A stretch of 33,896 bases of DNA from Akkermansiaceae bacterium. GTDB lineage: Bacteria > Verrucomicrobiota > Verrucomicrobiia > Verrucomicrobiales > Akkermansiaceae. The position numbers and the translations under genes are program-made. The DNA lies in NCBI GenBank assembly GCA_947462535.1, contig CANHPN010000024.1, positions 1 through 33,896 on the forward strand, read 5' to 3'. Under the pieces are notes generated by a model, which was given only the letters and a program-made list of their open reading frames with translations, ran no database searches and was not told the DNA's origin. This document shows, one piece after another, positions 8,060 through 15,997 of this stretch. The stretch's first letter is position 1, and the number at the start of each line of letters is the position of its first letter.

Positions 8060-11000
8060 TCAGGCCAGGGTGGGGGAATCCGACGGGCCGAGGAACAGCG
8101 TGGCAGTGACGGGAAGACTTTCGATAGTGACGGACGCGCCGTCTGCATCGACCGCCAGGACATGTCCGGTGGAGGTGAGCGCGTGGCGGATGCGTTGACC
8201 GCGCGGGACCGGCGGCGCGATTGATAGGCCGCCGGGCGGCAGCGAGATGCGGTCGCTGATTTCGATGGCGATGCAGTCGGTCTCGCTGACGGCGATTTTG
8301 AAATCGAGTGGGCCGTAGCGGGTCATCAGCCCGCGCACCGCGAAGCCGTTTTCCTCGGAAATCCACGACCACGGCAGGCCGGAGGCGAGGATCATCTTCC
8401 GCGATGCTTCGCGCTCGCTGGCGACCATCGAAGCGAGCGCCAGCATGTATTCCGCGGCGATCCAGGTGTGCGGCACGTCGCCGAGATGGCCGGGCGAGCG
8501 CGGGTCGCGCCAGGTGATTTCCGGCCACTGGTTCCACTCCATCGGGCGGCGGTCGGAGAGGAAAAACTCCAGCAGCTCATGCGCTTCCTCGCGTTTTCCG
8601 ACCCGCACGAACGCGCCGATGATCCGGATTTCGTAAGCCGTGTAGTTGAGCCACGGGATCTCGCCCCGGTGTTTTTTGCGGAACCCTTCGAAATAGGTGT
8701 CGAGCATCTGATGGAGAGGAACCGCCGGGAGATCGTCGGCGAAGTCGAGCAGCGCGATCGCGTTGGAGGTGGCCGTGGGATCGAAGTCTGCCCACTCGAC
8801 GGAGCCGGGGATGTAGTCGATTTTCCGTTCCGTGATTACCTGGTCGATGGAGCGCAGCGCGTCTCCCAGAAATGCGCGCGCCTCATTCCGCCAGCGCGTC
8901 GCTTCGTCTTCGTGGCCGAGCGCACTGGCGATTTCCGCGCCGGCATCAAGCCCGCGGATACCCCAGAAATCATCCCAATACGAATGGACGGGGTGCGCCA
9001 GATAGCCTTCATGGCTGGCCGATTCCGGCAGAAGTCCGAAACACGCGGAATGGTCTGGCTTGCGATATTGATCCGTCATTCGCCGCGCGCGCAGCCGCAG
9101 GAGATATTCCGCCGCAAGGCTAACGGGCCGCCACATCGCTTTCAGGAAATTCAGGTCCGCCTCGTTTCTGAAAACCTCGCAGATTCCCCAGATGAGTTGG
9201 CCGTGGCTGTCGTTTTCCACCAGCCAGTCCACGCCGTCCCGGTCCACGACGCAAGGCACGTAGCCATCTTCCCGCTGGAATTTCACATACCAGAGCAGGA
9301 AATCGCGCAGCACCTGCGGGTGGCTCGCCTTGGCCATCGCGGCCCCCATGATCACGCAATCGCGCACCCACGAGCGGTTGTAGCGGCGGGGGCCGGGTTG
9401 GACCGCCGGACCATCGCGGTTGATTAGAATGTGGCTCGCCGACGTGCGGAAACACTCGACCGCACTGGCCGCGACTGACGGCACCTGCCACTCGACCGGT
9501 GCGAGGATTTCGCGCCAGCGGGCGATGGTGTTTGCCAAGCCATCGTCAGCCGGGTCGGCCGCGTTTTTGAAGAACGGAACCGATACTGTGACCTGGAATG
9601 AAGCGTCTCCGGGCGGCACGCTCCAGGCCATCGCCGCGGAAGCCAGGCCGGATTCGTCGTTCACCGCATCCCTTGTGGGAACCTCGCCACGGGCGAGGAA
9701 TTCCATTACGCCGCCCTCCTCGAACGCGGCCGCGCCGTGGGCATCCGTCGGGCGATTCGTTTTCACCGGGCGACCATCCACGTTCATGCCTTCGGGACCA
9801 CAGGTGATCCGTTGGATCGGGCTGCGTCCCCCGAGATTGCGGAATGCCTGCCATGGCGGATTCACTTGGAACGGCCGGACCGCCACGGCCAGGCGCAAAT
9901 CCAGGCCCGAGGTGGATTCCAGTTGATAGGTCACGCGCAGGACCAGGCCGTCGCCAGCGCCATCGACCCAGGGGCGGATGACCAGCTTGAAGCCGCCGGT
10001 CCGCCACATGACCGCCGGGAGGGGAGCGCCATCGTCGGGAAGCGAAAGGCTGATTTCCGCTTCCGCCCAGCTGATTAGATCTCCGCCGACGATTAGAAAC
10101 GGCTCCAGAGAAAATCCCGCCTCGTCCACCTCCACCATGCCCTCCTCGTTGATCAGTCCGCGGTGGCCTCCTTCCGGGCTGCCGACCGGCGTCCAGTAGG
10201 ATTGCTCGCGGTGCCAGTATCGCGGGAACCAGCCGCGCGGGAAATCCGCCGCTACCGCGTGGATGAACTCGTTGGGCGTGCGGGAAAACGCGTCGGGCCG
10301 CAACTGCAACGCCGCCAGCGAGGCGCAGTCCGCACGGGCAAAGTTCACCCGCAGGTAGCGTGCTTCCGCGTCCGGCGTGGGGATGTGGCTTCGCAATCCC
10401 AGCGCGTGCGAGGCCCGGTAGATCTGCGACCACGTTTCGCCGTCGTTAGAAATCTCGATGTCATAGGCTCGTGGCGGCACCGCCGAGGGCCAGTCGATGA
10501 GCAGTCCGCCGAAACGCACCAGGCGTCCGAAATCCACCCACCACTGCGGTGCCGGATCGTCCGGCTCGGCCTGCCAGCAGCCGGGTGAGTCGGTCTGGAA
10601 CACCGACTCCGGGGGGCAGTTAGTAAGATGGCTCGTGGCTTTGATTTCCTTCGGCAGGTAGAGCGTCTCGTCTTCCAGCGAGATGTCTGAGAACCACACG
10701 CTGCCATTTCCTCCCGGACCGGCCGCGATGACCAGCTCGATGGCCCCGATCTCGGTGGGGGCTCCTCCGCCCGCCGGACCCCAGGCGAATGGTAGGTCCC
10801 GCTCGCAAATCGGGAACTCGGTCCAGTTTTCAGGCAAATCGAAATTCTCCCGCAGGCAGCGCCATGCGTTTGAGCCACCCGGATCCGCGATCTTGAACTC
10901 GAAGTGGTTCTGCAACCCCTTGCCGTGGAGGAAGAGCGCGATTTTGAAGGTCTCCGGCAGCGCGAGCCGGACTTCCTTCCGAGCCACCACGAATCCGCCG

Positions 11001-11146
11001 CCGCCGTGGAAATCGTAGTCGAGCCGCAGCGCCGGTTTTCCATCAGGTCCCTCGGCGCGGGTGAGGCGGCCCTCGGCCTGGCCCGAGGCGACCACCAGCC
11101 ATGAGGCGTGGTCGGCGAAAAAATCAGCAAGTGAGTGGGATGACAT
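8060..11146 (-). CDS. F5/8-type-C-domain protein with six-hairpin glycosidase-like domain
   Basis: A 1028-residue protein. Residues ~1-180 look like a beta-sandwich carbohydrate-binding region (FHGGGGFVV, GSVWFSDISLED). Residues ~190-285 resemble an F5/8 type C (discoidin) module: WWVDFGRLVRFGGLLIDW, YDIEISNDGETW and EARYLRVNFA. A beta-rich segment follows, and from about residue 560 there is an (alpha/alpha)6-barrel-like region (YNRSWVRDCVIMG, LLWYVKFQREDGYVPCVVD, HGQLIWGICE, YWDDFWGIRGLDAG, PWLNYTAYEIRI). This fold is shared by several glycoside hydrolase families acting on plant or algal polysaccharide fragments. I cannot assign a family number or catalytic acid with confidence. There is no signal peptide, suggesting cytoplasmic processing of imported oligosaccharide. 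The ATG at 11146 is the first in-frame start. Confidence 0.75.
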   Translation of the reverse strand: MSSHSLADFFADHASWLVVASGQAEGRLTRAEGPDGKPALRLDYDFHGGGGFVVARKEVRLALPETFKIALFLHGKGLQNHFEFKIADPGGSNAWRCLRENFDLPENWTEFPICERDLPFAWGPAGGGAPTEIGAIELVIAAGPGGNGSVWFSDISLEDETLYLPKEIKATSHLTNCPPESVFQTDSPGCWQAEPDDPAPQWWVDFGRLVRFGGLLIDWPSAVPPRAYDIEISNDGETWSQIYRASHALGLRSHIPTPDAEARYLRVNFARADCASLAALQLRPDAFSRTPNEFIHAVAADFPRGWFPRYWHREQSYWTPVGSPEGGHRGLINEEGMVEVDEAGFSLEPFLIVGGDLISWAEAEISLSLPDDGAPLPAVMWRTGGFKLVIRPWVDGAGDGLVLRVTYQLESTSGLDLRLAVAVRPFQVNPPWQAFRNLGGRSPIQRITCGPEGMNVDGRPVKTNRPTDAHGAAAFEEGGVMEFLARGEVPTRDAVNDESGLASAAMAWSVPPGDASFQVTVSVPFFKNAADPADDGLANTIARWREILAPVEWQVPSVAASAVECFRTSASHILINRDGPAVQPGPRRYNRSWVRDCVIMGAAMAKASHPQVLRDFLLWYVKFQREDGYVPCVVDRDGVDWLVENDSHGQLIWGICEVFRNEADLNFLKAMWRPVSLAAEYLLRLRARRMTDQYRKPDHSACFGLLPESASHEGYLAHPVHSYWDDFWGIRGLDAGAEIASALGHEDEATRWRNEARAFLGDALRSIDQVITERKIDYIPGSVEWADFDPTATSNAIALLDFADDLPAVPLHQMLDTYFEGFRKKHRGEIPWLNYTAYEIRIIGAFVRVGKREEAHELLEFFLSDRRPMEWNQWPEITWRDPRSPGHLGDVPHTWIAAEYMLALASMVASEREASRKMILASGLPWSWISEENGFAVRGLMTRYGPLDFKIAVSETDCIAIEISDRISLPPGGLSIAPPVPRGQRIRHALTSTGHVLAVDADGASVTIESLPVTATLFLGPSDSPTLA

Positions 11147-11370
11147 GGATAGGAGGCTTTGGAAAGAAGGTAAATATCCGCTCCGCCTACGCCAGAAAAG
11201 ACTTCGGGAGAGTGAGCGCTCAAGCTGCCCGGCAATCCGCGCAGGTCAGGGATTACGATCACTATCTAAAATCCATCGTGCTGCCGCAGGTGGGGGAAAT
11301 CATCAACGCCTATCAGTCGGCCATCCTCTGGTGGGACACGCCGGTGAGGATGACTCCGGAGCGGGTCTAG
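11140..11370 (+). CDS. possible small protein divergent from the glycosidase-like gene
   Basis: A 76-residue frame from an ATG at 11140 that overlaps the first codons of the opposite-strand glycosidase gene. The C-terminal half (YDHYLKSIVLPQVGEIINAYQSAILWWDTPVRM) has a helical, protein-like pattern; the N-terminal part is less convincing. No family is recognised. It could be a real small gene starting further in, a remnant of a longer one, or a chance frame. It occupies the gap between the glycosidase start and the ALDH-like stop. Confidence 0.3.
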   Translation: MTWIGGFGKKVNIRSAYARKDFGRVSAQAARQSAQVRDYDHYLKSIVLPQVGEIINAYQSAILWWDTPVRMTPERV

Positions 11371-11392
11371 CCTCTCGCGCTCCATGGGCGAA

Positions 11393-12253
11393 TTACGCGC
11401 CGATAGGGTGCCAGGTGGTCTTCGCTTCGAGGTGGTCGCGGATTTCGTAGAGGCCCTGGGCGTTTTCGGCGAACCAGTCGGTGGGTGTTTCAGAGGGGAT
11501 GAGCTTGAGGCGCTTGACGCTGTCGGACGCGCCGATTTGGAGGGCTTTGCGTTCATCAAGATTTCCGACAGCGGCGAGTCCGCGCAGGTGCGCGTGGGTG
11601 GCGAAGGTAGGGATGAGCTCGTCGCGCCGGCCGGTGAGAAGGTTGACGACTCCGCGGGGGAGGTCGCTGGTGGCGAGCATTTCGCCCAGCAGGATAGACG
11701 GATAGGGCTGTGTGCCAGAGGCGAGCGCGACCGCGGTGTTGCCGCCGGTGATGGCGGGCAGGACCAGAGAAAGTAGGCCTAACAGCGGTTTTTCATCCGG
11801 CGCGACGACGCCGATGATGCCCATCGGCTCGGTGACGGTGAAATTGAAATGTGAGGACGCGACCGGATTCACACTGCCGAGCAGGGCTTGGAACTTGTCC
11901 GTCCAGCCGGCGTAGTGGACAACACGTTCGATGCTGGCGCGGACCTCGCGGTTGGCGTCTTTTTTGGAAATACCGGACAGGGAAATGGCGTCGGACATTT
12001 CCGCAGCGCGGGCTTCCAACATCTCTGCGAGGCGATAGAGGACCTGGCCGCGGTTGTAGGCGTTGCGGGTGGCCCAGCCGGGACCGGCCTTGGCGGCGGC
12101 TTCCACGGCGTTTCGCAAATCCTTGCGGGTGCAGAGCGGGATGTTCGCGAAGAACGCGCCGGAGGCGTCTTTGATCGGCGCAACGCGTCCGCTCTCGGAG
12201 CGGATGAAACTACCGCCGACGTAACACTTGGGGGTTTTGGTAATCTTTAACAT
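11393..12253 (-). CDS. non-catalytic ALDH-like protein, matching the C-terminal domain of ALDH16
   Basis: A 286-residue protein with an aldehyde-dehydrogenase Rossmann-type fold but without the segment carrying the catalytic Cys and Glu. It starts MLKITKTPKCYVGGSF, keeps the PIKDASG turn and an EPMGIIGVVAPDEKPLL nucleotide-site-like strand, and ends RDHLEAKTTWHPIGA. I recall the second, pseudo-enzyme domain of mammalian ALDH16A1 having matching features in the same order (VGG-F, PIRDSSG, GVLAVVCPDEWPLL, a terminal KALWLPMG), so I read this as a separately encoded ALDH16 C-terminal domain. It would probably pair with the full ALDH encoded 23 bases upstream. The ATG at 12253 is chosen over one three codons upstream. 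It is a complete gene, not a truncation: the end matches the family end. Confidence 0.82.
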   Translation of the reverse strand: MLKITKTPKCYVGGSFIRSESGRVAPIKDASGAFFANIPLCTRKDLRNAVEAAAKAGPGWATRNAYNRGQVLYRLAEMLEARAAEMSDAISLSGISKKDANREVRASIERVVHYAGWTDKFQALLGSVNPVASSHFNFTVTEPMGIIGVVAPDEKPLLGLLSLVLPAITGGNTAVALASGTQPYPSILLGEMLATSDLPRGVVNLLTGRRDELIPTFATHAHLRGLAAVGNLDERKALQIGASDSVKRLKLIPSETPTDWFAENAQGLYEIRDHLEAKTTWHPIGA

Positions 12254-12293
12254 AAGTCTCATAGGTCCTCTAGGTCTTAGGGGACCTGGATCA
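12254..12293. repeat. short palindromic AGGTCC/GGACCT repeat between the two ALDH genes
   Basis: The gap between the ALDH and ALDH-like genes contains CATAGGTCCTCTAGGTCTTA and then GGGGACCTGG, so AGGTCC units recur and an inverted AGGTCC...GGACCT pair forms. A related unit set lies in the next gap of the same operon (13768-13803). It partly overlaps the last codons of the upstream ALDH. The role is unknown; it may be a dispersed intergenic repeat family. Confidence 0.6.
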
Positions 12294-13767
12294 GATTTGC
12301 GTAATCGAGCAGTCCCTGTTTCCCGCCTTCCCGGCCCAAACCGGACTCCCTGTAGCCGCCGAAGGGCGAGGCGGGGTCGAATTTGTTGAACGAGTTCGCC
12401 CAGACGATGCCGGCCTTGAGCGCGGCGGACATTTTCAAAATGCGCGAGCCCTTGTCGGTCCAGACGCCGGCGCTGAGGCCGTAACAGGTGTTGTTGGCTT
12501 TCTCGCCGGCTTCCTCCGGCGTGCGGAAGGTAAGGATGGAAAGTACCGGCCCGAAGATTTCATCGCGGGCGATGCGGTGGCTCATGGCGACCTTGGAAAA
12601 CAGCGTGGGTGGGAAGTAGAAGCCTTTTTTCGGAAGCTCGCAGTCGGGCTGATAGAGTTCCGCACCCTCGGCGACTCCGCAGGCGACGAGCTCTCGGATA
12701 CGGTCGAGCTGGGCTTGCGAGTTGATGGCGCCGACGTCGGTATTCTTGTCAAGCGGGTCGCCGGTGCGGAGCGATTTGAGGCGGATCTTGAGTTTGGATA
12801 GAATCTGCCCGGCGACGGATTCCTGCACGAGCAGCCGCGATCCGGCGCAGCAGACGTGGCCTTGGTTGAAGAAGATGCCGTTGATGATTCCTTCGACCGC
12901 CTGGTCGAGCGGGGCGTCTTCGAAGATGATGTTAGCCGTCTTGCCGCCGAGTTCGAGGGTGAGGCGCTTGCCGGTTCCGGCGAGCGCGCGCTGAATGGAT
13001 TTCCCGACTTCGGTCGAGCCGGTGAAGGCGATCTTCGCGGCGAGCGGGTGGTTGACCACCGCTGCGCCGGTCTCGCCCGCACCGGTGACGATGTTGACAA
13101 CGCCCGGCGGAAGTCCTGCGTCTTGTAATATGGAAGCGAACTTGAGCGCGGTGATCGAGGTAGTTTCCGCTGGCTTGAGGACGACGGTGTTTCCCGTGGC
13201 GAGGGCGGGGGCGAGTTTCCAAGCGAGCATCAGCAGCGGGAAATTCCACGGGATGATCTGGCCGACGACGCCGAGCGGCGTGAGCTTGCGGCCGGGAGTC
13301 ACGTAGCCGAGCTTGTCCGCCCAGCCGGCGTGATAGAAGAAATGCGCAGCGGCCATCGGCACGTCGAAGTCGCGGGATTCCGTGATCGGCTTGCCACCGT
13401 CCAGCGTTTCCGCGACGGCGAACTCGCGGGCGCGGTCCTGCAGCAGGCGGGCGATGCGGAAGAGGTATTTCGCGCGCTCGGTGCCGGGGAGTTTGCTCCA
13501 TGATGTGAACGCGGCGGAGGCGGCCTGATAGGCGGCATCCACGTCGGCGGCTCCGGCGAGGGCGATTTCCGAGAGTTTCTCCTCGTTGCGCGGGCTGATG
13601 GAGTCGAAATATTTCTTCGTCTTCGGCGCGACAAATTTGCCGTTGATGAAAAGGCCGTAGCGCGGCTCGATGAAGGCAGGTGCCGATTCCGGGGCGGGAT
13701 CATATTCCCAAAGGTCGCCGAAGAGGAGTTCGCGGGCGGCAGGGCAGGTGGATTTCTTGACGGGCAT
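12277..13767 (-). CDS. NAD-dependent aldehyde dehydrogenase, ALDH16 catalytic-domain type
   Basis: A 496-residue aldehyde dehydrogenase, oxidising an aldehyde to the acid with NAD(P)+. The active-site Cys lies in NQGHVCCAG near residue 305, and the general-base Glu in LELGGK near residue 271. The strand GVVGQIIPWNFPLLML and the FTGSTEVGK glycine motif form the nucleotide site. The N-terminal extension AARELLFGDLWEYDPAPES is characteristic: ALDH16 proteins begin with a similar AREIFTSLEYGPVPES-type segment. It lies between deoC and the non-catalytic ALDH-like gene in one orientation, so acetaldehyde produced by DeoC is the natural candidate substrate; this is inferred from context. The ATG at 13767 gives the N-terminal extension directly. 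Confidence 0.93.
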   Translation of the reverse strand: MPVKKSTCPAARELLFGDLWEYDPAPESAPAFIEPRYGLFINGKFVAPKTKKYFDSISPRNEEKLSEIALAGAADVDAAYQAASAAFTSWSKLPGTERAKYLFRIARLLQDRAREFAVAETLDGGKPITESRDFDVPMAAAHFFYHAGWADKLGYVTPGRKLTPLGVVGQIIPWNFPLLMLAWKLAPALATGNTVVLKPAETTSITALKFASILQDAGLPPGVVNIVTGAGETGAAVVNHPLAAKIAFTGSTEVGKSIQRALAGTGKRLTLELGGKTANIIFEDAPLDQAVEGIINGIFFNQGHVCCAGSRLLVQESVAGQILSKLKIRLKSLRTGDPLDKNTDVGAINSQAQLDRIRELVACGVAEGAELYQPDCELPKKGFYFPPTLFSKVAMSHRIARDEIFGPVLSILTFRTPEEAGEKANNTCYGLSAGVWTDKGSRILKMSAALKAGIVWANSFNKFDPASPFGGYRESGLGREGGKQGLLDYANLIQVP

Positions 13768-13803
13768 GGGAGTGATAGGTCGTATGGGTCCTATAGGACC
13801 TAT
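13768..13803. repeat. short palindromic repeat between deoC and the ALDH gene
   Basis: The gap contains ATAGGTCGTATGGGTCCTAT followed by AGGACCTAT; GGTCCTATAGGACC within it is a perfect palindrome. Its TAGGTC/GGTCCTA/GGACCTA units match those of the gap at 12254-12293. Two copies in one operon suggest a dispersed intergenic element or a transcript structure acting between genes. Confidence 0.65.
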
Positions 13804-13806
13804 TTC

Positions 13807-14742
13807 TTAATAAGCTGAGGAAGATTCGCTGAAGGTGTAAGGCGCTTGGTAGGCTCCGGTTTTCTCCTTCACCAGCTGCCGCACAAGATCGTTGAGCAGG
13901 GCGGACGCTCCGAAGCGGTAGCGGGTGTTAGTCAGCCACGCGTCGCCGAGCGTCTCCTTGACGGCGACGAGGAAATGCAGCGCCTGCTTGGCGGTGCGGA
14001 TGCCGCCAGCAGGCTTCATCGCGATCTCGATGCCGGTGGCGAGGAAGTGGTCGCGGATGGCTTCGAGCATGACCTGGTTGTTGCCGGGCGTGGCGTTGGC
14101 GGAGGTCTTGCCGGTGGAGGTCTTGATGAAATCGCCGGGGCGCAGGACCCGCATGGCGAGGAAGGAGGCGGCGCGGATGTTGTCGTAGGTTTCGAGCTCA
14201 CTGGTTTCCAAAATCACCTTGAGCGTGCGATCGCCGCAGGCTTCGAGCACGGCGGAAATTTCGTCCTGCACGAGCTGGAGCTCCCCTGCGAGGAAGGCCC
14301 CGCGGTTGATGACCATGTCGATCTCGTCCGCCCCGTCGGCAACGGCGGCTCGGACTTCGGCGATGCGGGTTCTGAGTGGTGTCTGGCTGGAGGGGAACGC
14401 GGCGGCGACGGAGGCGATTTTGACCGGCGTCCCTCTCAGATGTTTGGCCGCATGTTTAACCATCGACGGATAGACGCAAACGGCGGCGGTCGGCGGGATG
14501 TCCGTGGCGTCGTGCGGGCGGAGGGCTTTCTGGCAGAGCGAGGCGATCTTGCCCGGCGTGTCCTTGCCTTCGAGCGTGGTCAAATCGACCATCGTTACCG
14601 CAAGTTTCAGGCCGAAGACTTTGGCGTTCTTCTTGATGCTGCGGGTGGCGAATTTGGCGACGCGCTCGTCGATGCCCACTTGATCGACCGCTCCGACATC
14701 GTTGAGGAGGCCTCGTAAGGCATGGAAATTCCGTGTGGACAT
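13807..14742 (-). CDS. deoC: deoxyribose-phosphate aldolase
   Basis: A 311-residue class I aldolase cleaving 2-deoxyribose-5-phosphate into acetaldehyde and glyceraldehyde-3-phosphate. The Schiff-base lysine is visible in GDFIKTSTGK near residue 207. The strands EIDMVINRG, LKVILETSEL and EIAMKPAGGIRT carry the remaining conserved active-site positions, including the second lysine in AMKPAGG. The longer length (E. coli DeoC has about 259 residues) fits the extended DeoC type. The ATG at 14742 (MSTRNFHALRGLL) is preferred over one twelve codons upstream. It is the first gene of a deoC-ALDH-ALDH-like cluster that would convert deoxynucleoside sugar to central metabolites plus acetate. It is divergent from mscL across 125 bases. 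Confidence 0.95.
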   Translation of the reverse strand: MSTRNFHALRGLLNDVGAVDQVGIDERVAKFATRSIKKNAKVFGLKLAVTMVDLTTLEGKDTPGKIASLCQKALRPHDATDIPPTAAVCVYPSMVKHAAKHLRGTPVKIASVAAAFPSSQTPLRTRIAEVRAAVADGADEIDMVINRGAFLAGELQLVQDEISAVLEACGDRTLKVILETSELETYDNIRAASFLAMRVLRPGDFIKTSTGKTSANATPGNNQVMLEAIRDHFLATGIEIAMKPAGGIRTAKQALHFLVAVKETLGDAWLTNTRYRFGASALLNDLVRQLVKEKTGAYQAPYTFSESSSAY

Positions 14743-14867
14743 TGGTTGGAGGCTCACGGGAAAGCGGCGGGCTGCCAAGGTTCAAGTGGCGGCATATCAC
14801 AAAAAAACCTTGGAAGATCCGCGGGGATAGTCTATCACTCGAACCCGTTTTTGACCGTCAAACCGCC

Positions 14868-15290
14868 ATGTTCAAGGAATTCAAAGAATTTGCACTCAAG
14901 GGTAACCTCATCGACATGGCCGTGGCCTTCGTGATGGGAGCCGCTTTCACCAAGCTCTCCACCGCGTTCATCGAGGATCTCATCATGCCGGTCGTCGGCA
15001 GGATTTCGGGCGGCATGGATTACACCAACAAGTTTTTCGCGCTCTCCGACAAGGTGACCGCCACGAATCTAATTGAGGCGAAAAAGCAGGGGGCTGTCCT
15101 CGCTTACGGGAATTTCATCACCATCGGGATCAACTTCGTCATCGTGGCGTTTGTGATGTTCCTGGTGGTGAAGGCCATCAACAAGGCTAAGGCGCTGACG
15201 GAGAAACAAGCGGCCGATGCTCCTCCCGCACCGAACGCCGAGGAGAAACTGCTCATCGAGATCCGCGATTTGCTCAAGCAGAAGGTTTGA
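14868..15290 (+). CDS. mscL: large-conductance mechanosensitive channel
   Basis: A 140-residue inner-membrane channel that opens on membrane tension during hypo-osmotic shock. The N-terminal helix MFKEFKEFALKGN, the pore-lining TM1 (IDMAVAFVMGAAFTKLST), the family segment DLIMPVVGRISGG, TM2 (GNFITIGINFVIVAFVMFLV) and the cytoplasmic helical bundle rich in charged residues (AEEKLLIEIRDLLKQ) are all present. The length is normal. The ATG at 14868 starts exactly at the conserved amphipathic helix. It is convergent with the Fe-S protein gene, the stop codons directly abutting. Confidence 0.97.
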   Translation: MFKEFKEFALKGNLIDMAVAFVMGAAFTKLSTAFIEDLIMPVVGRISGGMDYTNKFFALSDKVTATNLIEAKKQGAVLAYGNFITIGINFVIVAFVMFLVVKAINKAKALTEKQAADAPPAPNAEEKLLIEIRDLLKQKV

Positions 15291-15965
15291 TCAGGCTTCG
15301 GCGGCTTTCGCCTCGAACTCGGCTTTCGCCGCTTTTCGGCACTCGGCGACGAAGTGGTTGCAAGCCTCGCGGCAGAGCAGTGGGATCGCCTCGGATTCGG
15401 GGAGGTCGCCGGGGATGCCGTTGAAGCGGCTCGCCTCGCTTTCGTCGAGCGGAGTGTCCGCATCGAGCTTCCACAAGATTTTCTTCGCGCACTGGTGGGC
15501 GGGTCCACAGATTTCCTGGACGAGTTTCTGCGCACCGGTGTCGCTGATCGTGCGGGCGAAGCGATACATCCCAGTCTGGCGGTTGAGCTTGTCCCGGAGC
15601 GTTTCGATTTCCAGGATGCCGCCTTTTTGGGCGATGAACAGCCCGACACAGGCCGGGTAAAATTGGTCGAGGGCGAGGAGCAGATCTTGCTCGTTTTCCA
15701 AGACCATCACCCAGCCGCGTTTCAGATTCGTTTGGCCTTTGGTGAAGCGGTAAGTCCCGTCCTCAGCATATGTCGAGAGCTCGCGGGCGTCGGCCGGACC
15801 TTCGTGGACTTCCAATCCGCCGAATGCGGACTCGGTGGAAAGCCCGGCATCCGCCGAGTGGCAAATCACGTAGGGAAAGTTACAAACATTTGTTTGAAGC
15901 TCAAGTTCTCCGATGCGATGGATGCCGGATCGAAGCAAATCGTGGAGCTGGGTGGCGATGGACAT
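15291..15965 (-). CDS. DR2241-like probable 4Fe-4S protein
   Basis: A 224-residue soluble protein. The C-terminal ~80 residues carry a cysteine pattern, EICGPAHQCAKKI and LLCREACNHFVAECRK, typical of a 4Fe-4S cluster-binding domain. The N-terminal part (VCNFPYVICHSAD, GWVMVLENEQDLL) resembles the DR2241 family, named after a Deinococcus radiodurans protein. As I recall, such domains accompany a CbiX-like chelatase domain; here a CbiX-like gene lies 32 bases upstream in the same orientation, so the two probably form one functional unit in tetrapyrrole metal insertion or siroheme/cobalamin biosynthesis. This is inference from family and neighbourhood. The ATG at 15965 is the first in-frame start. 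Confidence 0.7.
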   Translation of the reverse strand: MSIATQLHDLLRSGIHRIGELELQTNVCNFPYVICHSADAGLSTESAFGGLEVHEGPADARELSTYAEDGTYRFTKGQTNLKRGWVMVLENEQDLLLALDQFYPACVGLFIAQKGGILEIETLRDKLNRQTGMYRFARTISDTGAQKLVQEICGPAHQCAKKILWKLDADTPLDESEASRFNGIPGDLPESEAIPLLCREACNHFVAECRKAAKAEFEAKAAEA

Positions 15966-15997
15966 ATCTTAATTAAATTTGAATGGAATCTTCTTTT

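Noticed and set aside
8468-9427. 319-residue plus-strand open frame inside the glycosidase-like gene
   Set aside because: Antisense to a well-supported coding sequence, with arginine/valine-rich composition unlike real neighbours.
11393-14742. Bacterial microcompartment locus (deoC plus aldehyde dehydrogenases)
   Set aside because: No shell protein (BMC-H, BMC-T, BMC-P) is present nearby and the dehydrogenase is of ALDH16 type, not the acylating type usual in microcompartments.
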